A stretch of 22,885 nt of DNA, taken from the IMG/VR virus record IMGVR_UViG_3300032304_002469, positions 1 to 22,885 of that record; one strand, written 5' to 3'. The notes below the pieces were generated by a model. The model searched no databases, had not been told where the DNA came from, and saw only the letters and a list, made by a program, of their open reading frames with translations. Numbering within the stretch: position 1 is the first letter of the stretch; each line of letters begins with the position of its first letter. The DNA comes from a virus. A program made the translations under genes and the position numbers. Of this stretch, positions 6,704 through 14,776 are shown piece by piece.

Positions 6704-7683
6704 ATTCTTTAGACAATAAAGATTTTGCTGGTAAAAACGGATTCATTTGGTTTACTGGCATAGTTGAAGATAGACAAGACCCAATTAAACTTGGCCGTGT
6801 TCGTGTTCGCTGTGTAGGTTGGCATGCTGAAAATAAAATGCATCTTCCAACCGATATGTTGCCTTGGGCTATTGTTGCGTATCCACCAAACAACACAAAT
6901 CCTTATGCACCGAAAGATGGTGATATGGTTTTTGGATTTTTTGCTGATGGTGAAGCAGGTCAATCGCCAATTATACTTGCAACTTTTCCTGGTATTCCTT
7001 TGACAGCAGGAAATGCACAAGAAGCTTTTAGTGATTCTCGTGATGGTGATATATTATCATCAGGTCCAGTAAAACCAAATGAATCAGCTACAGTATATCC
7101 CAGAAATTTAGATGAACCAACAACATCACGCTTAGCAAGAAACGATTCTGACTATCCATCACCAATCAATGAAAGTAAAGCAGAGAAAAAAGAATCAAAG
7201 GTAGAACCAGATTCATACTATAACGCAGTTTACCCATATAATAATGTTTATGAATCTGAATCTGGTCACGCATTAGAATTTGATGATACGAAAGATGCTG
7301 AAAGAATTCATTTATATCACCGTTCGGGTTCGTATGTTGAATGGGGGCCAGAAGGTGATCGTTCAGAAAGAATAGAAAAAGATAAGTTTACTGTTGTTGT
7401 AGGTGATGATTCTGTATATGTAAAAGGTGATGTAAAAGTTTATGTAGACGGAAATGTTAACTTAGAAGTTGGCGGAGATGTTACCGCAACTGTTGAAGGA
7501 AGTTTAACAGGTGACATTAGTGGAAGTGCTACTGTAAGTGTTGGAGGAAGTGCTTCTGTGGATGTAGGTGGTAGTGCTACACTAGATGTTGGCGGAAGTT
7601 TTACCGCTGATATTGGAGGATCTTGCACAATTAGCTCAAGTGGTCGTATGAAATTTAATGCACCTCGTATTGATCTGAACTAA
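6700..7683 (+). CDS. gp5: gp5 baseplate central spike, without lysozyme domain
   Basis: A 327-aa spike protein. Residues about 12-105 form the N-terminal OB-fold (GFIWFTGIVEDRQDPIKLGR, VRCVGWHAENK, GDMVFGFFADGEAGQSPIIL) that docks on gp27. A polar linker (about 105-180) rich in Ser/Glu/Lys follows, then a strand segment EFDDTKDAERIHLYHRSGSY. Residues about 228-316 are an eight-residue repeat of the form V-x-V-G-G-S/D-x-x (GGSASVDVGGSATLDVGGS), the triple-stranded beta-helix needle. T4 gp5 (575 aa) carries a lysozyme between the OB-fold and the needle; here only the linker is present and no lysozyme motif is seen. The PAAR gene at 9449 would provide the sharpened tip. Expression is coupled to gp27 (ATGA overlap). 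Confidence 0.88.
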   Translation: MNSLDNKDFAGKNGFIWFTGIVEDRQDPIKLGRVRVRCVGWHAENKMHLPTDMLPWAIVAYPPNNTNPYAPKDGDMVFGFFADGEAGQSPIILATFPGIPLTAGNAQEAFSDSRDGDILSSGPVKPNESATVYPRNLDEPTTSRLARNDSDYPSPINESKAEKKESKVEPDSYYNAVYPYNNVYESESGHALEFDDTKDAERIHLYHRSGSYVEWGPEGDRSERIEKDKFTVVVGDDSVYVKGDVKVYVDGNVNLEVGGDVTATVEGSLTGDISGSATVSVGGSASVDVGGSATLDVGGSFTADIGGSCTISSSGRMKFNAPRIDLN

Positions 7684-7684
7684 T

Positions 7685-7894
7685 ATGCCGCACGAATTTG
7701 TTATTCTTTTAAATGGTAAATTAAAAATATATACCGACTACAATAAGATACCAAAAAAATTTGATAATGTAATAAAATTTTTACCAGAAATACCTAAACC
7801 ACCACATACACCAGAGCAACATGAAGAATTAGATTCTTGGAACGATAAGCTAAAAGAATTAATAAAAAGAGAAACAAATGGCATTAAGTCTTAG
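7685..7894 (+). CDS. Unrecognised small acidic/basic protein (69 aa)
   Basis: A 69-aa open frame starting one base after the gp5 stop and overlapping the next gene by 17 bp. The N-terminus MPHEFVILLNGKLKIYTDYN looks like a beta hairpin. It is followed by a proline-rich turn (LPEIPKPPHTPEQHEELDSW) and a charged C-terminal helix (NDKLKELIKRETNG). There are no cysteines, signal peptide or membrane segment. Its tight packing in the operon and ordinary codon use argue that it is real. It may be a small spike or baseplate accessory, but I cannot name it. Confidence 0.6.
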   Translation: MPHEFVILLNGKLKIYTDYNKIPKKFDNVIKFLPEIPKPPHTPEQHEELDSWNDKLKELIKRETNGIKS

Positions 7895-8456
7895 CCCACA
7901 AACTGAAATACCAAGAGTAAAAAGAAAAAGTACATTTAGTAGAACAGTAACAGTAACAGCAGGTGAATCAGAAACAATTAATTCTATTAGTGTAGTTTTA
8001 CAAGGAGAAGAAGAGCCTGACGTTAACATTATCGCAGGTAATACCAGTTTTACTATTTCTGGTGTTTATAGAAAAGGGTTTTCCGATTCAGCTAAATACA
8101 TTACTGATGGAAGTAGTGATCTTTTAGAAACACCGGTTTCTTTAACTGACATAGATAATATTCCTTCAGGTAAAGAATTATTTGAATATTTTCCTGATAC
8201 AAAAACAAGCATTACTAAAACGTATTCAGTAAGTGTAAATTATAATAATTTAGAAACAGGAAATACAACAGAAAATTTTACAATGACACATATTGTTGAA
8301 AATAATGTTCAACAATTTACAACTTTTATAAACAGTTACTATAATCCAGATGCGTCACCTTACGTTTTAAGATTTGTTTGGACAAACATAAATGGCGAAA
8401 ATATAGAATGGACAAACAATTTAAATGAAACAATATATTGGGAACCAGCGGAATGA
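7878..8456 (+). CDS. Putative virion structural protein (192 aa, beta-rich)
   Basis: A 192-aa protein of unknown family. Alternating Thr/Ser/Val-rich strands (FSRTVTVTAGESETINSISV, TKTYSVSVNYNNLETGNTTE) suggest an immunoglobulin-like or fibre-type beta structure. The C-terminus has an unusual double motif FVWTNINGENIEWTNNLNET then IYWEPAE, rich in Trp. The start codon lies inside the end of the 69-aa gene (AAAGAGA precedes it). Its TGA overlaps the ATG of the fibre-like gene (ATGA), so it probably works with that protein, possibly as an attachment base or chaperone. No enzyme motif is visible. Confidence 0.65.
   Translation: MALSLSPQTEIPRVKRKSTFSRTVTVTAGESETINSISVVLQGEEEPDVNIIAGNTSFTISGVYRKGFSDSAKYITDGSSDLLETPVSLTDIDNIPSGKELFEYFPDTKTSITKTYSVSVNYNNLETGNTTENFTMTHIVENNVQQFTTFINSYYNPDASPYVLRFVWTNINGENIEWTNNLNETIYWEPAE
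8292..8316 (+). other. 9-bp perfect inverted repeat in the 192-aa structural gene
   Basis: ATTGTTGAA (8292-8300), loop AATAATG, TTCAACAAT (8308-8316). It is AT-rich and within coding sequence, about 140 nt before the fibre-like gene. Such a repeat can arise by chance in DNA this AT-rich. Confidence 0.35.
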
Positions 8457-9445
8457 CAATTCCAAATACATTTGCAGATAAAACTATTTCAGTATCTTTA
8501 GAAGATTTAGATAATAATTTTAGTTATCTAGAATCAGCTATTGCTGCTCTTAGTACTGTTACAGATTTAAATGTTAGTACTACATTAACTGTTGCAAATA
8601 CAATTGTTATTTCTCAAACTTCTATTAATAATGTTCAAACAATAAATGTTGCTACAATAAATGTTTCAAATGGTGTTACAATATCTAATAATTTAACAAC
8701 ATCAAATATTTCAATATCAAACACTTTAAATGTATCTAATACCATTATTATTAGTAATGGTATAATAAATGTTTCAAATAGTATTGTAACAACAAATTTA
8801 ATTACTAGCGATATTACAGCAAGAGATATTCGATTTATTAATTCAACTGCAAATACCGTACAAGTTAATGGTTTAATTGAATTCGAAAACAATACTTTTT
8901 ATGGAATTGCAGATAATACACAAGGTCCAGGATTTATTGGTGTTGTACAATTTAGTGATATTTTAACCTCTAACATATATTCTGCCGCTGGAAGCAGTCC
9001 TTCGGATTGTTTTCCAAATAGACAACTTACATTAACAGCAAATACCATTTATGAAATAAATTATAGTTTATATTCTAATACCTCTGTGGCCACTGGAACT
9101 GGAAATTATTATTTGCAATTTGATCAAAGCCCTCAAATAGTATCATGTTCAGGATATGGAGCTCATGGTATGACGGTAGGAGTAACCTTCGGTGGTACCG
9201 TTTCTGGGGTGGCAATTAGGCCGCAAAGTAATCCTGTTTTTTCTCCAACAATAACTATAGCTTCTTCGACTGCTGGTACTGAGAGATACCATGAATTTAA
9301 AGTTTTTATTCTTACCCATGCAACTAATCCTACCAATTGGAGAATTACTTTTGCTGGTGGCACCGGTGGAATGAATGTTTATCGAGGTAGTTACTATAAG
9401 GCAACTAGATTGCCAAGAACTCCAGTAGGAAACTTTAGAACTTAA
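8453..9445 (+). CDS. Fibre-like structural protein with Asn/Val/Ser/Thr repeat shaft (330 aa)
   Basis: I start this at the ATG at 8453, which overlaps the upstream TGA in ATGA form. A TTG 15 bp earlier is in frame but less likely. Residues 1-35 (MTIPNTFADKTISVSLEDLD) look like an attachment head. Residues about 40-125 are an irregular repeat of N-V-S-N-T-I/L units (for example TLNVSNTIIISNGIINVSNS), typical of intertwined trimeric beta shafts. Residues about 145-330 form a globular tip, Gly-rich and with two cysteines (SPSDCFPN, VSCSGYG). The shaft DNA is about 22% GC, while part of the tip is over 40%, suggesting a separate origin. It sits between the spike genes and the PAAR gene. A receptor-binding or short-fibre role is inferred. 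Confidence 0.7.
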   Translation: MTIPNTFADKTISVSLEDLDNNFSYLESAIAALSTVTDLNVSTTLTVANTIVISQTSINNVQTINVATINVSNGVTISNNLTTSNISISNTLNVSNTIIISNGIINVSNSIVTTNLITSDITARDIRFINSTANTVQVNGLIEFENNTFYGIADNTQGPGFIGVVQFSDILTSNIYSAAGSSPSDCFPNRQLTLTANTIYEINYSLYSNTSVATGTGNYYLQFDQSPQIVSCSGYGAHGMTVGVTFGGTVSGVAIRPQSNPVFSPTITIASSTAGTERYHEFKVFILTHATNPTNWRITFAGGTGGMNVYRGSYYKATRLPRTPVGNFRT

Positions 9446-9720
9446 AATATGCCATCAGTCACAAGAGTCGGAGATTTAGATGTTGTTCATTGTTCTGTCC
9501 CAGCTAGAGCCAGGGGGTCGGGTAATGTGTTTGTCAATGGAAGACCAGTAAGTAGGCAAGGAGATGTAAACTCAGTTCATCTTCTTCCTGGTGGAAAAGG
9601 ATGTCCAGCTCATGCCTCAGCTATTTCATCTGGTTCTTCAACCGTAAAAGTAAATGGTTTAGGTATTGGTAGAGTTGGAGATTCAATAGCCGGCTGCACA
9701 TCTGTGGCTCAGGGTTCTTC
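9121..9720. other. GC-rich island over fibre tip and PAAR gene
   Basis: Hand counts of the ten 60-base lines give about 43% GC (256 of 600), against 22-28% in the lines sampled on either side (for example 8641-8700 and 9781-9840). The island covers the C-terminal tip of the fibre-like gene and nearly all of the PAAR gene. Part may reflect Gly/Ala-rich protein content. Replacement by recombination is the other explanation. Confidence 0.6.
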
Positions 9721-9739
9721 AAATGTTTTTGCAGGATAG
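9449..9739 (+). CDS. gp5.4: PAAR-repeat spike tip protein
   Basis: A 96-aa PAAR protein, the sharpened cone that caps the gp5 needle in T4-type tails and VgrG spikes in type VI secretion. The features are typical: MPSVTRVGDLDVVHCSVPAR at the start, then VFVNGRPVSRQGDVNSVH, a middle loop with GKGCPAHASAI, and a closing VKVNGLGIGRVGDSIAGCTS. Histidines H15, H48 and H58 with C57 or C81 are candidates for the metal-binding site. T4 gp5.4 (97 aa) has the same size. It lies 3 bp after the fibre-like gene and 12 bp before gp25. Its DNA (about 45% GC) is clearly richer than the flanking genes, like the fibre tip. Confidence 0.92.
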   Translation: MPSVTRVGDLDVVHCSVPARARGSGNVFVNGRPVSRQGDVNSVHLLPGGKGCPAHASAISSGSSTVKVNGLGIGRVGDSIAGCTSVAQGSSNVFAG

Positions 9740-9747
9740 AATAAATA
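9740..9747 (+). promoter_or_regulatory. NATAAATA-like motif before gp25
   Basis: AATAAATA ends 4 nt before the gp25 ATG. It matches the relaxed late -10 element, but the predicted transcript would start inside the ATG, so promoter function is doubtful. It is recorded because similar motifs sit at other starts in the window. Confidence 0.2.
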
Positions 9748-9751
9748 GAAG

Positions 9752-10156
9752 ATGGCACAAATAGATATAAAATCAGAAAGAACTTTTAAAGATTTGGATT
9801 TAAAGTTCACTAAGCATCCTATTAGAAAAGATGTGAATGTACACTTAAATGAATATGCAATTATAAATTCAATTAAAAATCTAATACTCACAAACCATTA
9901 CGAAAGACCGTTTAGGCCTGAAGTTGGTAGTAATATACGCCGATTTTTATTTGACAATATTGATAGTATAATTGCAGCAAGAATTGAAAGAGAAATAGGA
10001 GAAGTTATTACAAATTTTGAACCTAGAGTCAAAATCTCTAAAGTTTCTGCTATTCCAGAACCAGACGAAAATGCTTATAAAGTAACTTTAGAATTTTTTG
10101 TTATTAATAGTCCAAATCCAATTACGATTAACTTTTTCTTAGAACGAATCAGATAA
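9752..10156 (+). CDS. gp25: gp25 baseplate wedge (lysozyme-like fold)
   Basis: A 134-aa protein matching T4 gp25 (132 aa) and TssE of type VI secretion. It links the inner wedge to the sheath and starts sheath polymerisation. Visible signatures are IINSIKNLILTNHYERPFRP, the glycine-containing EVGSNIRRFLFDN, and the EPR motif (NFEPRVKI) conserved across gp25/TssE. The fold is lysozyme-like but the family is not thought to be enzymatic. It lies 12 bp after the PAAR gene, and its stop is one base from the gp6 start. Confidence 0.93.
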   Translation: MAQIDIKSERTFKDLDLKFTKHPIRKDVNVHLNEYAIINSIKNLILTNHYERPFRPEVGSNIRRFLFDNIDSIIAARIEREIGEVITNFEPRVKISKVSAIPEPDENAYKVTLEFFVINSPNPITINFFLERIR

Positions 10157-10157
10157 A

Positions 10158-12221
10158 ATGGCAAACCGTTTAAGAGTAACAGAACTTGATTTTGATACAA
10201 TCAAAACAAATTTAAAAAATTTTTTAAAACAACAACAACAATTTCAAGATTATGATTTTGAAGGATCGTCATTAAATATTCTTTTGGATATTCTTGCATA
10301 TAATACCCACTATAATGCTTATTATTTAAATATGGTGGCTAATGAATCATTTTTAGATACAGCCTTACTTCGTGATTCTGTTGTTTCTCATGCTAAATCC
10401 TTAGGATATTTACCTTATTCCACTAGAGCTCCATTAGCTACAATAGATTTTACTATTGAAACTCTTGATGCTACTCCTGCTACTTGTACTTTACCAGAAG
10501 GTTATTCTTTTATTTCAAATCAAATTGATAATAAAGCATATACATTTGTTGTTATAGAAGATACTTTAGTTACTAAATCAAATACAAAATATATTTTTGA
10601 AGATTTAAAATTATATGAAGGACAACTAATAACATACTCATTTACATATGATGCAGGTTCAAATCCAAAATCAATATTTGAATTACCTGAATCAAATATT
10701 GACACAACAACTCTCAGAGTATCAGTAACTCCAAATTCAGCTAATAGTGCATCAATTACATACGAAAAAGTAACTGATGTTTTAGATATAACACCAACAT
10801 CAGAAGTTTTCTTTTTACAAGAAGGCCGTGGAGGTTTATTTCAAATTTATTTTGGTAATGATGTTGTTGGTAAAAAATTACCTGACGGCGCAATTGTCAG
10901 TTGTACATATCTTGTAACAAGTGGAACAGAAGCTAACAAGGCTAATAATTTTATTGCAGCTGCATCGGTTACAGATTCTTTAGGTTCAACATTTAGTAAT
11001 TTTACAGTTACTCCAAAAACAGCAGCTTCTGGTGGGTCTGAAAGAGAATCTGTTGATAGTATTAAATTTTCTTCTTCTGCGAGATTTTCTACGCAAAATC
11101 GTTTGGTAACAAATAAAGATTATGCAACTTACATTTTAAATAACTACCCAAATATTGATTCTATATCAGTTTGGGGTGGTGAAGATAATGATCCTCCAGT
11201 TTATGGAAAAGTTTTTGTATCTTTAAAACCAAAAGATAATTATTACGTTTCTGAAGATGAGAAGAAAAGAATTATTGCAGAGGTTATTAATCCAAAATCA
11301 ATTATTTCAGTAAGTGCTGAAATTATAGATCCACAATACCTTTATTTTATCATTGAGGTTGATGCTCGTTATGATGTAAGAAAAACTACCGTAAGTGAAC
11401 AATCTTTAAAAGAATCAATTAAACAAGCTATCATAAAATATAGTGATACATTTTTAAATAAATTTAGTGCAAGATTAGTTGATTCAAAATTAGAAACAGC
11501 TATTGATAATGTTGATCAAAATGCAATTATTGGTAATCAATTAACAATTAAAGCACAGAAAAAATTTACTCCAAAATTAAATCAAAATGCTACATATGAA
11601 GTAAACTTTGATATACCTTTAAAACGAGGAACTACAACCAATAAATTAACCTCAACTGAATTTCAAACAAGAGATGTATCAGGTATCATTAGAACAGTAA
11701 CAATTGAAGAAGTTCCCACATCATTTACTGGAATTTCTTCTATTCTTGTGACAAATCCAGGTTTAAATTACACTTCAACTCCAACCGTCACAATAACTGG
11801 TGATGGCACAGGCGCAACAGCAGAAGCTATAATTGTCAATGGAACAGTTAATAGGATTATTGTAACAAATCGAGGAATTGATTATAGTCGTGCTATTATT
11901 TCTATTAGTGGTGGCGGAGGAATTTCTGCAACGGCAACTGCCGAAATTGATGCAAAAATAGGAACACTTAGAACAATTTATTATGATTCAACTGCACAAA
12001 GACAAATAGTTGATGGAAATGTAGGTGAAATTAACTATGAAACTGGCAAAATTACTTTAGAAGATATTAATATTCTTAGTGTTTCGTCTACTGATGGTTT
12101 AATGAGATTAACCGTTGAATCAGAAAAAGGAATAATAGAATCAACAAGAAACACAATCATTACAATTGATGAAAATGATCCAACATCTATCGTAACAACT
12201 CTAACAGCAGTGTCTAATTAA
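10158..12221 (+). CDS. gp6: gp6 baseplate wedge subunit
   Basis: A 687-aa protein (T4 gp6 is 660 aa), the wedge component that forms the inner iris-like ring of the baseplate and changes shape on contraction. The N-terminal signature is strong: LRVTELDFDTIKTNLKNFLK, QDYDFEGSSLNILLDILAYN, THYNAYYLNMVANESFLDTA, then LRDSVVSHAKSLGYLPYSTR, which is typical of gp6/J-like proteins. The core includes GGSERESVDSIKFSSSARFS and NRLVTNKDYATYIL. Around residues 527-603 two related beta units are inserted (VTNPGLNYTSTPTVTITGDG and IVTNRGIDYSRAIISISGGG), which T4 gp6 lacks as far as I recall. The TAA shares its last base with the gp7 ATG (TAATG), implying coupling. Confidence 0.92.
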   Translation: MANRLRVTELDFDTIKTNLKNFLKQQQQFQDYDFEGSSLNILLDILAYNTHYNAYYLNMVANESFLDTALLRDSVVSHAKSLGYLPYSTRAPLATIDFTIETLDATPATCTLPEGYSFISNQIDNKAYTFVVIEDTLVTKSNTKYIFEDLKLYEGQLITYSFTYDAGSNPKSIFELPESNIDTTTLRVSVTPNSANSASITYEKVTDVLDITPTSEVFFLQEGRGGLFQIYFGNDVVGKKLPDGAIVSCTYLVTSGTEANKANNFIAAASVTDSLGSTFSNFTVTPKTAASGGSERESVDSIKFSSSARFSTQNRLVTNKDYATYILNNYPNIDSISVWGGEDNDPPVYGKVFVSLKPKDNYYVSEDEKKRIIAEVINPKSIISVSAEIIDPQYLYFIIEVDARYDVRKTTVSEQSLKESIKQAIIKYSDTFLNKFSARLVDSKLETAIDNVDQNAIIGNQLTIKAQKKFTPKLNQNATYEVNFDIPLKRGTTTNKLTSTEFQTRDVSGIIRTVTIEEVPTSFTGISSILVTNPGLNYTSTPTVTITGDGTGATAEAIIVNGTVNRIIVTNRGIDYSRAIISISGGGGISATATAEIDAKIGTLRTIYYDSTAQRQIVDGNVGEINYETGKITLEDINILSVSSTDGLMRLTVESEKGIIESTRNTIITIDENDPTSIVTTLTAVSN
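11735..11968 (+). repeat. Two 'G-x-x-Y' beta modules inside gp6
   Basis: Two consecutive units with the pattern I-x-V-T-N-x-G-x-x-Y-x-x-x-x-(V/I)-x-I-x-G-x-G-x-x-A-T-A-x-A. They belong to the dispersed module family also found in gp7, gp8 and the last gene. Confidence 0.6.
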
Positions 12222-14776
12222 TGTCTTTTTCTAACACTTCCGTACTTATTTCTCAACAAGTTCCTGAATTTATTCGGGAAGAATATCCTTTATTCATAGA
12301 CTTTTTAAAAGCTTACTATGAATTTCTTGAACAAGAGCAATTTGATCCTGATAGTGGACTTAGTTTAAAAAATAACTTAACTACCCAGTTAAAAACTGTA
12401 AGAGATATTGTTGATGTAGACAAATCAGTAGATCAATTTGAAGAAAGTTTTTTAAATACTTTTCTTTCTTTAGTTCCAAAAGAAGCTAAAGTAAGTAAAG
12501 ATTTTTTAATTAAAAATATCTTACCATTATATCTTTCAAAAGGTATTGATGATTCATTTAAACTTTTATTTAAACTTTTATATGATGAAGAAGTAGAAAT
12601 AAATTTACCAAAAAACAACATTTTAAGAGCTTCTGATGGTAAGTGGACAATTGATAATTCTTTAAAAATTGAGCGTGATGTTCGAAATATCTATGTAGGC
12701 AATGGTTCAAAAAAAGAATTTTACTTAGTTCAACCTATAAATTTTGGTGATGTAACAGTTTATGTTAATGACATTTTAAAAGAAGAAAATGTTGATTATG
12801 AAGTTCGTAAAGAATCAAAAAAAATAATTTTTACAACAGCTCCAACAAATAACTCAGAAATCAAAATTGTTTATAATAATTTTGATTATACTTTATTTAA
12901 TAATAGAAAAATTGTAGGTATTTCATCTGGTGCCTCAGCTCTTGTGGAAAGATCTGTTGAGAAAATTATTACTGATAATTTAAATTTTGGTTTACCTTTT
13001 GAATTGTTTATTAATCCAAAAACACTATCAGGTTCTTTTATAAATGGTGAACAAATACGATCAGATATTGTTGATCAAAATGGTGAATTGATAACTATTA
13101 CCGCTGATACTTTTTCAATTTTAACAAGCATTACAGTAATAGATGGTGGTAGATCATATAATGTTGGAGATCCAATATTAATTCTTGGTGGCGGTGCTAC
13201 AACAGTTGCCACAGCAGAAGTTGAAAGTACAGAAGAATTTGCTTTAGCTCGAGTTGCTGTAGATTATGGAGGAGTAGGTTACAAATTAACAGAAAGTACA
13301 TATGTTGGATTAATAGATGGTAATCCTGAAGTTTTCATATCTGGTTATGTTGATGGAGTAAACAATAGTCACTATACTGCAAATTCTTTTACTGTTTTAG
13401 GTTCAGATATAGTATCACCCTATTCTGAAGTAACAATTAATTCCGCAGATTATGGAATGCCATCCGGACTTACTGAAAATGTTAACACCCGTATCGTAGA
13501 TGCTTTATCTAGAATTACGGTAACTGGACTTGGCCCAATAACAAATGCACTAGTGATATATTCTTCTCAGATAGCCGACCAATCCACAATTGATACGCTC
13601 CAGGCTGCTCTCTATACATCAGGTGGAATACCATTTGACATTAAAGGACATAGATCTATAGGAAGAATAGATGTTGTAAATGGTGGTTTGAATTACAATG
13701 TTGGTGATGAAGTTGTTTTTACAAATTCCAACATTCTCGAAACTGGCGCAGCTGCTGCGGTAAAAACAGTAAATGCAAACGGCAGTATTCTTACAATTCA
13801 AATGCAACCTCCAAGAATTGATGGAACTGCTAATGTTTCAAATAATGGAACTATTTTCTTTGGAACAGGCACTAATTTTTTATCCGATTTACAAGTAGGT
13901 GATAAAATAATTTATAGAAATCAAGAAACATATGTTTCGTCTGTTATATCTGATACTGTTATGTCATCTAATATAGCAATTTCTTTTTCTGGCGGAATAA
14001 ATTCAGCAAATAATCAAAAAATTGGATCATATTCAAAAGGTATTATTGGTGGTACAAATTATACACAAAATAATTTTCCAACACTCATTGTTTCTTCTGC
14101 AAATGGAACAGGAGCTAATGTTGTTGTAACATCTTTAATTGGAGATGGTGCAAATTTGAGAGCGGTTTTTGATCAGTTGGTAGGTAAAATTCTTTCTATA
14201 AAACTTACATCTGGTGGTAGTGGATACAAGTATATTCCAAAAGTAGATTTAGGTTCAATTGGTGGCGGAAATGCAATAGCTGAAGTAACTCTAGGTTCTT
14301 CTTATACTGTTTTTCCTGGAAGATGGACAACAACAGATTCAATTATTTCAAGTTATGAAAGAAAACTTCAAGGAAGTAATTATTATTTTGATTATTCATA
14401 TGTTACATCTTCATTAATACCGTTTACAAAATATAAAAATATTTTAAAAGAACTTCTTCATCCAGCAGGATTTGTAAACTATGCTATTTTTGATCTTTTA
14501 AAAGATGCAAAAGCTAAAGAAACAAATGTAAGTTATGTAGATAAAAGAACAACCATTTCGGGTTTTGTAAGTACAACAAATAATTCAATTTACATCACAG
14601 GAACAAATACTCGGTTTAATATTGCTAATACCCTTTCAATTTTTACAATTGGTTCAAATGTTGCGGTAAATAATCAAATTAGAACAATTAGTAGTATCAT
14701 TAGTAATACAAATCTTTCAGTAACGTCTGCATTTACTATGAATTCAAATACACAACAACTAACAATATTGACATAA
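12221..14776 (+). CDS. gp7: gp7 baseplate wedge subunit
   Basis: An 851-aa protein (T4 gp7 is 1032 aa) recognised by its N-terminus: SVLISQQVPEFIREEYPLFI, DFLKAYYEFLEQEQFDPDSG, and FLIKNILPLYLSKGIDDSFK with LLFKLLYDEEVEINLPKNNI. It wraps the wedge and links gp10, gp8 and gp6 in T4. After residue ~300 it is a mosaic. There are several G-x-x-Y beta modules (about 301-367, 475-527, 608-693). A unit of the type G-T-x-x-V-S-x-x-x-x-I-x-x-x-G-T-x-T-x-F occurs at about 530-600 and again at the C-terminus (about 775-851). An insert at about 407-467 is encoded by unusually GC-rich DNA. The conserved TTTDSIISSYERKLQGSNYY and ILKELLHPAGFVNYAIFDLL segments near 705-765 resume the core. Confidence 0.88.
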   Translation: MSFSNTSVLISQQVPEFIREEYPLFIDFLKAYYEFLEQEQFDPDSGLSLKNNLTTQLKTVRDIVDVDKSVDQFEESFLNTFLSLVPKEAKVSKDFLIKNILPLYLSKGIDDSFKLLFKLLYDEEVEINLPKNNILRASDGKWTIDNSLKIERDVRNIYVGNGSKKEFYLVQPINFGDVTVYVNDILKEENVDYEVRKESKKIIFTTAPTNNSEIKIVYNNFDYTLFNNRKIVGISSGASALVERSVEKIITDNLNFGLPFELFINPKTLSGSFINGEQIRSDIVDQNGELITITADTFSILTSITVIDGGRSYNVGDPILILGGGATTVATAEVESTEEFALARVAVDYGGVGYKLTESTYVGLIDGNPEVFISGYVDGVNNSHYTANSFTVLGSDIVSPYSEVTINSADYGMPSGLTENVNTRIVDALSRITVTGLGPITNALVIYSSQIADQSTIDTLQAALYTSGGIPFDIKGHRSIGRIDVVNGGLNYNVGDEVVFTNSNILETGAAAAVKTVNANGSILTIQMQPPRIDGTANVSNNGTIFFGTGTNFLSDLQVGDKIIYRNQETYVSSVISDTVMSSNIAISFSGGINSANNQKIGSYSKGIIGGTNYTQNNFPTLIVSSANGTGANVVVTSLIGDGANLRAVFDQLVGKILSIKLTSGGSGYKYIPKVDLGSIGGGNAIAEVTLGSSYTVFPGRWTTTDSIISSYERKLQGSNYYFDYSYVTSSLIPFTKYKNILKELLHPAGFVNYAIFDLLKDAKAKETNVSYVDKRTTISGFVSTTNNSIYITGTNTRFNIANTLSIFTIGSNVAVNNQIRTISSIISNTNLSVTSAFTMNSNTQQLTILT
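13120..14310 (+). repeat. Dispersed G-x-x-Y beta modules in gp7
   Basis: At least four related units: ITVIDGGRSYNVGDPILILG, VAVDYGGVGYKLTES, IDVVNGGLNYNVGDEVVFTN and IKLTSGGSGYKYIPKVDLGS, each tending to be followed by an Ala-Thr-Ala-rich strand. They are separated by other inserts, so the span is not a continuous tandem array. Confidence 0.6.
13441..13620 (+). other. GC-rich insert within gp7
   Basis: Hand counting gives about 43% GC (77 of 180), against about 28% in the nearby line 13021-13080. It encodes SADYGMPSGLTENVNTRIVD and the following segment to about DIKGHRS, with amino acid use (more Leu, Pro, Arg) unlike the Asn/Ser/Thr-rich surroundings. It lies between two G-x-x-Y modules. 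Confidence 0.5.

Noticed and set aside
7500-7625. Short direct repeats (GGAAGTGCTACT-like) as a possible CRISPR or tandem repeat array
   Set aside because: The repeats encode the octapeptide needle of gp5. There are no unique spacers, and the units vary as protein repeats do.
7440-7628. Minus-strand 62-codon frame rich in Pro/Ser/Thr repeats
   Set aside because: It is the mirror of the gp5 beta-helix repeat codons and has no independent support.
8438-8452. Upstream TTG start (8438) for the fibre-like protein
   Set aside because: The ATG at 8453 overlaps the previous stop as ATGA, the same arrangement used at gp27 and gp5, and no ribosome site supports the TTG.
8560-8830. AT-rich near-repeats (AATGTTTCAAATA, AATACCATT types) as a replication origin or iterons
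   Set aside because: They fall in frame with the N-V-S-N-T-I shaft repeats of the fibre-like protein, and codon-level repetition explains them.
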